From assembly GCA_030653435.1 (NCBI GenBank), contig JAURZI010000111.1:62001-126000 (forward strand): 64,000 nucleotides of DNA, in the 5' to 3' direction. A program made the translations under genes and the position numbers. Under the pieces are notes generated by a model that was given only the letters and a program-made list of their open reading frames with translations, was not told the DNA's origin and searched no databases. This document shows positions 37,441-45,522 of the stretch, in pieces (position 1 is the first letter of the stretch; each line of letters opens with the position of its first letter). The DNA is from Methylovulum sp. Lineage in GTDB: Bacteria; Pseudomonadota; Gammaproteobacteria; Methylococcales; Methylomonadaceae.

Positions 37441-38184
37441 TTACGAATTTATGAAATGATTTAAATTACCAATAGCTTGATCAATAAGACTTATTGGGTA
37501 TTTTGTTTCAAATCTATTGCTTGACTTCAAGCATGGATAACTCTCTTGAAAGCGAATCTTTTCGCACCAAGCCCATATAAGTTCAATTCTCATATTCATA
37601 TCAAGGTCGTTTAATCGATTCTGAATAGTCATATAACCATCTTCATTAGCAATAATTTTTTCAAGCTTATTGATTCTATTGTCGTAATTTTCAAATTGTT
37701 CATGGACTTGTTTTTCTAAAGCCTCTCTTTTCTCAATTTCTTTTACAAGTAAGCTAACATTGCTTTGTAATAGATTTGCTAAGACTTTTAATTCTGATTC
37801 TCCAGATTGTGAAGGAGGTGGATAAAAGCCATGTCTTCTAATAGAAGGGAGAACTTCATGAAATATCCAACGTTGAAATTTTTTTGAGGCGGGACTTAAG
37901 TCCCGCGAAACGACCCTATACAGCCCTGGTTCAGTGACAAAAAAATCATGGTCTCCAGAATCACTATGAGCAAGATATTTTTCATCCTCTTCCAATGCTT
38001 CCATTGAAGCTTTTAATAATCCTTTAAAACCTTGAGTTTTACCTTGTTCATTAAAGGCTGAATTTTCTTTTGCTAAGATTTGGACAACATCAGGCAATGA
38101 AAATAAAACCTCTCCATCACGGTGCATTGTTTTAATTTTTAAATCGCCAGAGAACCCTGAATAAGAGAGCGTTAATTCAGACAT
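37441..38184 (-). CDS. Bro-N (antirepressor-like) protein
   Basis: A 247-residue protein. The first 110 residues fit the BRO family N-terminal domain (VLFSLPDVVQILAKEN, then FFVTEPGLYRVVSRDLSP and KFQRWIFHEVLPSIRRHG), a DNA-binding fold common in phage antirepressors. The rest is a coiled coil (about residues 125-190) and an unrecognised C-terminal region. ATG 38184 was chosen because AGAAGG precedes it; an upstream ATG at 38214 lies inside glyQ. Bro-N genes travel with phages and defence islands, which supports horizontal origin of this cassette. Confidence 0.8.
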   Translation of the reverse strand: MSELTLSYSGFSGDLKIKTMHRDGEVLFSLPDVVQILAKENSAFNEQGKTQGFKGLLKASMEALEEDEKYLAHSDSGDHDFFVTEPGLYRVVSRDLSPASKKFQRWIFHEVLPSIRRHGFYPPPSQSGESELKVLANLLQSNVSLLVKEIEKREALEKQVHEQFENYDNRINKLEKIIANEDGYMTIQNRLNDLDMNMRIELIWAWCEKIRFQESYPCLKSSNRFETKYPISLIDQAIGNLNHFINS

Positions 38185-38201
38185 AGCTATACCTTCTATT
38201 T

Positions 38202-39107
38202 TTAGCTTTGGCACATCGGAAAACCCAACGACTCACGCCGCGCATAATAAGCTTCAGCCACGGCACGCGATAAAGTCCGCACCCGCAAGATATACCGTTG
38301 CCGTTCAGTAACGGAAATCGCGTGGCGTGCATCCAGCAAGTTGAAGGTATGCGAGGCTTTTAAGACCATTTCGTAGGCTGGCAACGGCAGACCTAACTCA
38401 ATCAACTTGACGCATTCCTGTTCGTAAGTGTCGAAGCATTGGAACAAGAACGGCACGTTGGCGTGCTCGAAGTTAAACGCGGACATTTCCACTTCGTTTT
38501 GGTGGAACACATCGCCGTAAGTCACGACACCGTGCGGGGTTTTGGTCCAGACTAGGTCGTAAACGCTTTTCACGCCCTGTAGATACATCGCCAGCCGCTC
38601 CAGGCCGTAAGTGATTTCACCGGTGACCGGACGGCATTCCAGGCCGCCGACTTGCTGGAAGTAGGTGAACTGCGTGACTTCCATGCCGTTCAGCCACACT
38701 TCCCAGCCCAAGCCCCACGCGCCCAGGGTGGGTGATTCCCAGTTGTCTTCGACGAAACGGATATCGTGTTCCAGCAGGTCGAAACCCAGAGCCGTCAACG
38801 AATCCAGGTATAAATCCTGGATGTTATCGGGCGACGGTTTCAGCATGACTTGATATTGGTAGTAATGCTGCAAGCGGTTGGGGTTTTCGCCAAAACGGCC
38901 GTCGGTCGGGCGGCGCGACGGCTGCACGTATGCGGCATGCCAGGGCTCAGGGCCGATGGCGCGTAGGAAAGTCGCAGGATGGAAGGTTCCGGCACCGACT
39001 TCCTGATCCAAAGGCTGCAATAATATGCAGCCTTGATCTGACCAGTAAGCTTGCAGTGCAAGGATGAGTCCCTGAAAAGTTGAGGTATCGATGTTTGTAC
39101 TGGACAC
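38202..39107 (-). CDS. glyQ: Glycyl-tRNA synthetase alpha subunit
   Basis: A 301-residue class II synthetase subunit; E. coli GlyQ has 303. It holds the glycine and ATP sites. Signature stretches are [19 protein letters not shown] and [20 protein letters not shown]. It works with GlyS, which here is 2.4 kb downstream on the same strand, separated by the Bro-N/ATPase cassette. Confidence 0.97.
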   Translation of the reverse strand: MSSTNIDTSTFQGLILALQAYWSDQGCILLQPLDQEVGAGTFHPATFLRAIGPEPWHAAYVQPSRRPTDGRFGENPNRLQHYYQYQVMLKPSPDNIQDLYLDSLTALGFDLLEHDIRFVEDNWESPTLGAWGLGWEVWLNGMEVTQFTYFQQVGGLECRPVTGEITYGLERLAMYLQGVKSVYDLVWTKTPHGVVTYGDVFHQNEVEMSAFNFEHANVPFLFQCFDTYEQECVKLIELGLPLPAYEMVLKASHTFNLLDARHAISVTERQRYILRVRTLSRAVAEAYYARRESLGFPMCQS

Positions 39108-39221
39108 GGCGGCTACTTTTAAGATGCGTAAAAAGGGCGCAATTATAGCTTAAAAATAGGTTTTCAGTAGCTTTGCATGGTGTTGTGGCTGTGATTAAAA
39201 GTGCGGTGGCTATGCAGCTGA

Positions 39222-39309
39222 GTAGGGCGTGCTGCGCGCGCCTTCTGTGTAGCTTGGTATTAATCAACGCTTAATTTTGACTCCCTCTGGCGCGCGCGGC
39301 ACGCCCTAC
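39222..39309. repeat. Palindromic repeat element, nearly complete copy
   Basis: A left arm (39222-39242, starting GTAGGGCGTGCTGCGCGC) and a right arm (39289-39309) are complementary at 20 of 21 positions, the exception forming a G-U pair in RNA. The loop is 46 nt. It sits in the spacer between glyQ and the GGDEF-EAL gene, and shares its core with 57189-57241 and 49999-50017. Confidence 0.75.
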
Positions 39310-39378
39310 GCTAAGATAATCAATGTTGCTTATACCCAAACAAATAACAACAGCTTACACAGGCTTGTAAGTAACCGA

Positions 39379-41649
39379 TCATAAATCCTTTAACATCATT
39401 AGGGTAGGAGCGGCCCCTTGGCCGCTACGGTCCCCCAACAACAATTCAAACGCCGCCAGCGGTATCGGCTTGCTGAACAAATAGCCTTGGCATAGCGGGC
39501 AGCCGTGCTGTTCCAGAAAAGCCCGTTGTACTTCCGTTTCGACGCCCTCGGCAATCACTTCAATACCCAGGGTTTTGGTCATCGCAATGATGGTTTGTAC
39601 GATGACCGCATCGGAGGGTGCACGGCTGATATGTTGCACGAACGATTTGTCGATCTTGAGTTGGACGAGCGGTAATTGGGTCAGGTAGGACAGCGAGGAA
39701 TAGCCGGTGCCGAAATCGTCCATTGAGAAATGGACGCCGATTTTTCTGAGCTCATCCATTTTGGTGATCGTGTCATCAATATTGCTTACTAACACACTTT
39801 CCGTCAGTTCAAGCTTGAGTCGACCGGGGCCAATGGCGTTTTTTCCGACCACGGCAACGACTTGCTGCACAAAATCAGGTTGGTAGAACTGGCGTGCGCT
39901 GACATTGACGGCAAGCTGTAAATGGCGGGTCAGGGCCTGGTCTGCCCATGTTTTGAGTTGGGCGCAGGCTGTTTCCAGCACCCATAGCCCGATAGGCACA
40001 ATCAGCCCGGTTTCCTCCGCCAAGGGGATAAAGTCCAGCGGTAAAATGAGCCCATGTTCCGGGTGTTGCCAGCGTATTAACGCTTCGGCGCCGACAGCTT
40101 GACCGTCGTGGGTGTTCTGTAGCTGGTAATAGAGCTGGAACTGGTTTTGCTCCAGGGCTCGCCGCAAATCCATTTCCAGGGCCGCGCGTTCGGTCAAGGT
40201 TGTCTGCATGGCCTGGTCAAAAAAGCATAAGGCGTTGCGTCCCGCGTGTTTGGCCTGATACATGGCGATATCGACGTGTTTCAACAAATCATCATGGCTT
40301 AGCAAATGGTCGAAAAACAGCGTGGCGCCGACGCTGGCCGTGCATTGGAATTCCAGGCTTTCCAGCTGATAGGGATAAGTTAATGCCGCCAATATTTTTT
40401 TGCCGGTAATCTCGGCATGAATGGCGGCGTCCTGGGCATGCTCACCCAGGCTTTCCAGCATCACGATAAACTCATCCCCCCCTAAACGGGCCGCCGTATC
40501 ACCTTCGCGCAAGCTGTTTAAGAGCCGTTGTGCGACGTGTTGCAGCAAGAGATCCCCCATGTTATGGCCTAAGGTGTCATTCAGGATTTTGAAATTGTCC
40601 AGGTCAATAAAAAATAACGCACCGTATTGTTTATTGCGCGCACTGTAGTTTAACGCTTGATGCAACCTGTCTTTTAACAATCGCCGGTTAGGTAAATTAG
40701 TCAACGGGTCGTAGAACGCCAGCTGGTCGATCTGCTCGGACGCCAGCTTTTGCTCGGTAATGTCAGTCAACGTCGTCACGCAATGGAATTCGATGCCCTC
40801 AAACTCTGGTACTGCCGTGATAATCTGCCATTCGGGATAGATTTCGCCGTTTTTGCGCCGGTTCCAGACTTCACCGTGCCAGCTGCCTGTCGTTTTGACA
40901 CTATCCCGCATGGCCTTATAAAAGGCAGCATCGTGGCGTCCAGACTCGAACAGGCGCGGTGTCTGCCCGACCGACTCTTCGGCGCTGTAGCCGGTGATTT
41001 TAGTGAAGGCCCGGTTCACCCTTAGGATCACATTGTTGGTATCGGTAATGAACATGCCTTCTTGTGATTCAAAGGCGATAGCGGCGATACGCAATTCTTT
41101 TTCAGTCAACTTGATTTTGCTGATGTCCGTCAATGTGACCCGCACTATCGGCGCCATATCCCAAGTCTCCCGGTATAGGCAGTCGAGATGGGCGTCAAAC
41201 AACGCTCCATCGGCATGGCTCATCTTCAGCTCGAACGCTTGCTTTTCGCCGTTGGCGTGCTGCATCAGGTTCAGGAACAAGCGATGCCAGCGGTCCTGAT
41301 CCTGAGGTGCAACAAGCTGCGAGAAACGGTGATTGATTAGTTTAGCGCGGTCGGCGCCCAGCAACACCGTGCCGGTCAGGTTGATTTCACTGATCAGGCC
41401 TGCCCGGTTGATAGTGATGTAACTGACCGGGGCAAACTCGTACAGATCCACGTAGCGGTCCCGCGACTCTTCCATGGCGGTATGGATCCGCCGCAATTCT
41501 TCATTCTGCATCTCCAATTCGATTTTATGCACGATGAGTTCATGCAGCAATGCTTCGGCAGGTTGGGCGGTCGGTGATAATAAATTGGCAACCAGAGCCT
41601 CGGCTTCTGCCCGTAGGGTCTCGCGTGTCTGTTCCTGTTTCTGGCTCAT
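39379..41649 (-). CDS. PAS-PAS-GGDEF-EAL c-di-GMP signalling protein
   Basis: A 756-residue cytoplasmic protein with no membrane segment. An N-terminal coiled coil (about 1-60) precedes two PAS domains (about 60-185 and 190-305). The diguanylate cyclase domain has intact GGDEF near residue 391, and the phosphodiesterase domain has AEALIRWQHPE near 521 with DDFGTGYSSLSYL. Both catalytic motifs look functional, so it may make or degrade c-di-GMP. Its start overlaps the CheB-CheR gene stop by 4 bp, so the two are co-translated and probably share a signal. Confidence 0.93.
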   Translation of the reverse strand: MSQKQEQTRETLRAEAEALVANLLSPTAQPAEALLHELIVHKIELEMQNEELRRIHTAMEESRDRYVDLYEFAPVSYITINRAGLISEINLTGTVLLGADRAKLINHRFSQLVAPQDQDRWHRLFLNLMQHANGEKQAFELKMSHADGALFDAHLDCLYRETWDMAPIVRVTLTDISKIKLTEKELRIAAIAFESQEGMFITDTNNVILRVNRAFTKITGYSAEESVGQTPRLFESGRHDAAFYKAMRDSVKTTGSWHGEVWNRRKNGEIYPEWQIITAVPEFEGIEFHCVTTLTDITEQKLASEQIDQLAFYDPLTNLPNRRLLKDRLHQALNYSARNKQYGALFFIDLDNFKILNDTLGHNMGDLLLQHVAQRLLNSLREGDTAARLGGDEFIVMLESLGEHAQDAAIHAEITGKKILAALTYPYQLESLEFQCTASVGATLFFDHLLSHDDLLKHVDIAMYQAKHAGRNALCFFDQAMQTTLTERAALEMDLRRALEQNQFQLYYQLQNTHDGQAVGAEALIRWQHPEHGLILPLDFIPLAEETGLIVPIGLWVLETACAQLKTWADQALTRHLQLAVNVSARQFYQPDFVQQVVAVVGKNAIGPGRLKLELTESVLVSNIDDTITKMDELRKIGVHFSMDDFGTGYSSLSYLTQLPLVQLKIDKSFVQHISRAPSDAVIVQTIIAMTKTLGIEVIAEGVETEVQRAFLEQHGCPLCQGYLFSKPIPLAAFELLLGDRSGQGAAPTLMMLKDL

Positions 41650-44597
41650 GTCGTATGCTCCTTAGCCGGCTCAGCGCCGATTTCTTCCGTCGTCAGCAAA
41701 ATTAACGACGGGTTGTTGTTCTTACCATCAATGCGGCGGGCGTTCAGTATCATTTTGTGATAGCCGATGCCGGGAAAATCATGTGCTACCACATAGCCTT
41801 CAACCGTCCGGTCACGGGGCAAGATGATTTCCAGCAGTTCGCGCAAGGCGGGGATATTCCACTGCTTGTTGCCCAGGTCGTAAACCTTGCGTCCCACCGT
41901 GTCTGCAACCGTGACTTGAAAATACTGGTAGAAGGCGCGGTTGGCGGAAACCGCTCGCAAATCGCCATCCAGCACCAACAACGGTTTGCTTAAGGTATCG
42001 ACAACACTCTCGGCCAGTTCGCGCGCCAGCTGCACCGCCGTTTCCGCCGCCACGCGCTTGCTGATGTCGGTGAAGGTCAGCACGACACCTTCAATGACAT
42101 TGTCCAGGGTGCGGTAGGGTTGGATACGGACGAGATACCATGCGCCGTCATGGATATGCACCTCCTGTTCAAACGGCGCCAGCGTGTCCAGCACGGTCTG
42201 CGCCTTGGTCAGCAGCTCTTCGCCTTCGAGATTGGATTTGATGTCGCCCAGCGGACGGCCCACGTCCGAAGGCGCCAATCGATAGATATGGGTGGCCTCG
42301 CGCGTGAAGCGCCGAATCAGCATGTTTTCGTCCAGGAACACGGTACCGATATTGGTGTTGTCGAGCAGGTTTTTCATGTCATTCTGCATGCTGGCCAGTT
42401 GCTCGATTTTGGCTTGCAGTTCCGAATTGACGGTGATGAGTTCTTCATTGACGGATTGCAGCTCTTCTTTGGAGGTCTCCAATTCTTCGTTAGTCGATTG
42501 CAACTCTTCATTGGTCGATTGCATTTCTTCGTTAGTCGACTTGAGCTCTTCGTTAGAGGCTTGTTGTTCTTCCATCGTGGCTTGATAGCTTTCTTTCAGA
42601 TACGCCAGATCACGCTCCAGTTCTTCTATACGTCCCCGTTCGGCGGGTTTTGCAGCCCGCTTACGTGCCGACGCGGCGGCTGTGCCGACAATGTCCTGAA
42701 AGCTTATCAGCAGCAGGTTCTGGCTGCCATCCGAGCCGGATAGCGGTCGGACGCTCAGGTGGATGCCGGTAAAATCGCCGTTGGTCTTGACTTGCAAGGC
42801 CTTATCCAGCGTTGGTATTCCCTCGTTGGCTGCCGCGCGTATTGCGGAGCGCAGTTCCAGTTCCAAACCTTCGCGGGCCATTTCAATGACGTTAAGACTG
42901 GCTTGTCCGGGGGCTGGGCGCAAGTATTTGCCGGTTTCGCTATGCACATAAAGGATATCCCCTTTAAGATCGGTGATGACCGAGGCGGGCGCAAAGTATT
43001 GCACCAGCACCCGGCGAGTGAGTTCGGCAAAATTGGTTTCCTTGGGTTTAAGCATGGCTGCGTCGGGTGTTTTGTCGCCGGTTTCTGCGGCCCAGGACGC
43101 AACATGCGCCATTACTGCACGGGAAGATGTCGCGGAATGGATGGCGCGGTAAAATTTCCATTTACGGTTAAGCGATGAGAACAGGTCGGTATAGTTGCTG
43201 ATGCTTTCCGATGGTGACAGGAACAACACCCCGCCCGGCTTGAGCGCGTAGTGGAACGCCGGAATCAGCCGGTTTTGCAGTTCCGCTTCCAGATAAATCA
43301 TCAGGTTGCGGCAACTCAGCAGATCCAGCTTGGTAAAAGGCGGGTCTTTAATGACGTTTTGGATGGCGAACACGACCATCTCGCGGATTTCTTTTTTGAC
43401 CCGATAGCCTTTATCTTCCTTGATAAAGAAACGGCGCAAGCGTTCCGGGCTGACATCCTGGGCGATATTGGGCGGATAAAACCCTGCACGGGCAATGGCG
43501 ATGGCATCATCAGCCAAGTCGGTACTGTAAATCTGCACCTTGAATGCCTGATGAGTCTTGTCCATCAGTTCGCGCAGCAGTATGGCGATAGAATAGGCTT
43601 CCTCGCCGGTAGCACAGCCTGCCACCCAGACCCGGAATGCCATGTCGTCCGGCCTGTCTTTGCACAGTTGCGGAAGAATATCCGCTTCCAGCACGGCAAA
43701 CGCCTCCGCATCGCGGAAGAAGCTGGTGACATTGATCAACAGTTCCTTAAACAAGATTTGTATCTCGGCCGGATTTTCCTTCAGATAACGGGCGTAAACG
43801 TCGGTGTCTTCGATGTTGTGTTGCGACATGCGGCGTTCGATACGGCGGCCAATCGTGCTTTTTTTGTACAGCGCGAAGTCATGGCCGGTGCTGCTACGCA
43901 ATTGCATCAGGATGCGATTTATCCCGCTTGCTGTCTTGGGCGTAGCGGGTATGTCGAGGTGTGCGGAAGCCCTGCGGGTATCGGTCAGCAGGGCTTCCGG
44001 CATGTGCTCGACGGTCAGTATGTGGCTGGCATAACCCGCTTGTATGGCGCTAGTGGGCATGCCGTCGTATTTGGCCGAGGCCGGTTCCTGCACCAAGGTG
44101 ATTCCGCCTGCGCCGAGGATGGCGCGCAAGCCCAGCGTACCGTCGGTGCCGGTGCCGGACAGGATGATGCCGATGGCGTTGTCTTGTTGGTCTTCAGCCA
44201 GTGAACGCAGGAACGCATCAATCGGCATGCGCTGCCCGCGCGGCTCATTGGGTATGCTCAGTTGCAGCTTGCCGTGGAATATCGCCATATCCCGGTTGGG
44301 CGGGATGACATAAACTCCGTTAGGCTTAACAGGGATTTGATCCTGCGCCTCGACCACCGGCATCGTTGTGGTGCGTTGCAGAATTTCTGTCAGCAGGCTG
44401 GGGTGACTGGGGTCGAGATGTTGTACCAGCACGAAAGCCATGCCGCTATTTGTCGGGGCATGGCGGAAGAATTCTTCCAGGGCTTCTAAACCACCTGCGG
44501 AAGCGCCGATACCGACTATCGGGAAGGCCACGGCTTTTTCAGTAGCGCTCTTGGGCTGCATGGGTAGAGGGCGGGGTGGTGTTTTTTTATTTTGCAC
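41646..44597 (-). CDS. CheB-CheR-PAS fusion protein
   Basis: A 983-residue protein. Residues of about 25-205 form a CheB methylesterase domain with the Ser-His-Asp set in GIGASAGGLEAL, LVQHLDPSH and SGTGTDGT. Residues of about 215-480 form a CheR methyltransferase with NVTSFFRD and the SAM motif WVAGCATGEEAYS. A PAS-like region follows, then a long coiled coil of SNEELKSTNEEMQSTNEEL-type heptads (about 645-735) and two more PAS domains. No CheB receiver domain and no chemoreceptor or CheA gene are nearby. Its partner appears to be the overlapping GGDEF-EAL protein. Confidence 0.92.
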   Translation of the reverse strand: MQNKKTPPRPLPMQPKSATEKAVAFPIVGIGASAGGLEALEEFFRHAPTNSGMAFVLVQHLDPSHPSLLTEILQRTTTMPVVEAQDQIPVKPNGVYVIPPNRDMAIFHGKLQLSIPNEPRGQRMPIDAFLRSLAEDQQDNAIGIILSGTGTDGTLGLRAILGAGGITLVQEPASAKYDGMPTSAIQAGYASHILTVEHMPEALLTDTRRASAHLDIPATPKTASGINRILMQLRSSTGHDFALYKKSTIGRRIERRMSQHNIEDTDVYARYLKENPAEIQILFKELLINVTSFFRDAEAFAVLEADILPQLCKDRPDDMAFRVWVAGCATGEEAYSIAILLRELMDKTHQAFKVQIYSTDLADDAIAIARAGFYPPNIAQDVSPERLRRFFIKEDKGYRVKKEIREMVVFAIQNVIKDPPFTKLDLLSCRNLMIYLEAELQNRLIPAFHYALKPGGVLFLSPSESISNYTDLFSSLNRKWKFYRAIHSATSSRAVMAHVASWAAETGDKTPDAAMLKPKETNFAELTRRVLVQYFAPASVITDLKGDILYVHSETGKYLRPAPGQASLNVIEMAREGLELELRSAIRAAANEGIPTLDKALQVKTNGDFTGIHLSVRPLSGSDGSQNLLLISFQDIVGTAAASARKRAAKPAERGRIEELERDLAYLKESYQATMEEQQASNEELKSTNEEMQSTNEELQSTNEELETSKEELQSVNEELITVNSELQAKIEQLASMQNDMKNLLDNTNIGTVFLDENMLIRRFTREATHIYRLAPSDVGRPLGDIKSNLEGEELLTKAQTVLDTLAPFEQEVHIHDGAWYLVRIQPYRTLDNVIEGVVLTFTDISKRVAAETAVQLARELAESVVDTLSKPLLVLDGDLRAVSANRAFYQYFQVTVADTVGRKVYDLGNKQWNIPALRELLEIILPRDRTVEGYVVAHDFPGIGYHKMILNARRIDGKNNNPSLILLTTEEIGAEPAKEHTT

Positions 44598-44971
44598 AAT
44601 GGCCTCTGGGTGTGATTAACCCGGTTATGGCTGGGTCGTTCGGCATTCTAGCATCCATACCTCAGTTGGTAGAACAATTGCATAGGCTGCCGGGGGTTTA
44701 TCCCGTAAGGTTTTTCATGCGCGGGTGCTGGTTGAACGTTTATAACACGATTTCGGGTTATGCTTATGTACGGAGCCGCACAGAGTAGCGGCTATCAACA
44801 GTATAATCTTTGTCATACGGGCAAAAGCGCTAAGAGGCTTTGCAGAGGGCTTATCCATGTAGCATACATCTAAAGTCCGAACCCCATTAAGGTAAGGTGT
44901 TCAAAAGCCGCCTGAATGATCCAGTAGCCTTATCACCACGCCTTGCTCGTTGAGCAGGCAGGAGAAAAACA
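44598..44971. other. 374-bp intergenic region, no gene
   Basis: This separates divergent genes and so should hold two promoters, but none is clear. A degenerate tRNA-like patch is at 44655-44712 (rejected as a tRNA). A short stem (GCCTTGCTC / GAGCAGGC, 44940-44959) ends immediately before the AGGAG of the DUF2171 gene. Confidence 0.5.
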
Positions 44972-45217
44972 ATGATTAATCCTGACCAGATCCAGCCTGA
45001 CATGCCCGTTGTCTGTTCCCAAGACGGCCAGTTCGCCACTGTAGAACAGATGGAGGAGGGCACTATCAAACTGAAGCCGGATGATGCCGGTCGGCACCAT
45101 TACATTCCGTTAAGGTGGGTGGTTTCAATCGAGGACGGCAAGGTAAAAATAGACCGCACGGGAGAGCAAGCCATGCAGGAGTGGTCGACAACTTCGCCGG
45201 ATTATATAGACGATTGA
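44972..45217 (+). CDS. DUF2171 small protein
   Basis: An 81-residue soluble protein: PDMPVVCSQDGQFATVEQ, then HHYIPLRWVVSI. This fits the DUF2171 family, a PRC-barrel-like small protein of unknown role often seen in stress-related contexts. AGGAGAAAAACAATG is a very good ribosome binding site. A stem-loop abuts that site and could influence translation. The next gene is 305 bp downstream, so it seems to be a single-gene unit. Confidence 0.78.
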   Translation: MINPDQIQPDMPVVCSQDGQFATVEQMEEGTIKLKPDDAGRHHYIPLRWVVSIEDGKVKIDRTGEQAMQEWSTTSPDYIDD

Positions 45218-45522
45218 CTTTTCTACCAAAGAAGCTAGCCCGTAAACAGGGTCGTAGTGAGAGAGCCGCAATAATGGAACATGCAGTGCGTCTGCAACCC
45301 ATACCGGGTAAAGCAGGCCTGCCGCAATAAAATTTAGTGAAATTGGGGGAACTAGGGAAGCCAAGGTTAATTTTGATTTATTCAGCAAGGCTCCGTATAC
45401 TGCAAACCTTATTTGTTAAGGAAGGCGCCCACCAGCTTGATTTATGGCTAAACACTGTCACAGGATAGGGCATGCGCTGTTTACGGGGCTGCCGATTCTG
45501 GTTAAGAAGTGACGAAAGATCA
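45218..45522. other. 305-bp intergenic region, nothing recognised
   Basis: No gene, strong hairpin or known riboswitch core was found. A c-di-GMP riboswitch was looked for because a GGDEF-EAL gene follows, but no convincing match was seen. Confidence 0.45.

Noticed and set aside
36390-38184. Complete prophage remnant, suggested by the Bro-N gene
   Set aside because: No integrase, structural gene, repeat-bounded attachment site or tRNA target is seen around the cassette.
38947-39267. 106-codon minus-strand frame overlapping the glyQ start
   Set aside because: It is out of frame with glyQ and runs through the palindromic repeat arm; glyQ is fully supported.
42120-42743. 207-codon open frame antisense to the coiled coil of CheB-CheR-PAS
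   Set aside because: Its repetitive sequence is the shadow of the NEEL heptads on the other strand.
43251-44204. 317-codon open frame antisense to the CheB-CheR gene
   Set aside because: It mirrors the strongly supported minus-strand gene with all CheB/CheR motifs. Long antisense frames are expected here from codon composition.
44655-44712. tRNA-like patch containing CTCAGTTGGTAGAAC
   Set aside because: The D-loop-like sequence is present, but the D stem (CCTC/GAAC) has two mismatches, there is no anticodon stem and the T loop lacks TTC. At most a decayed tRNA fragment.
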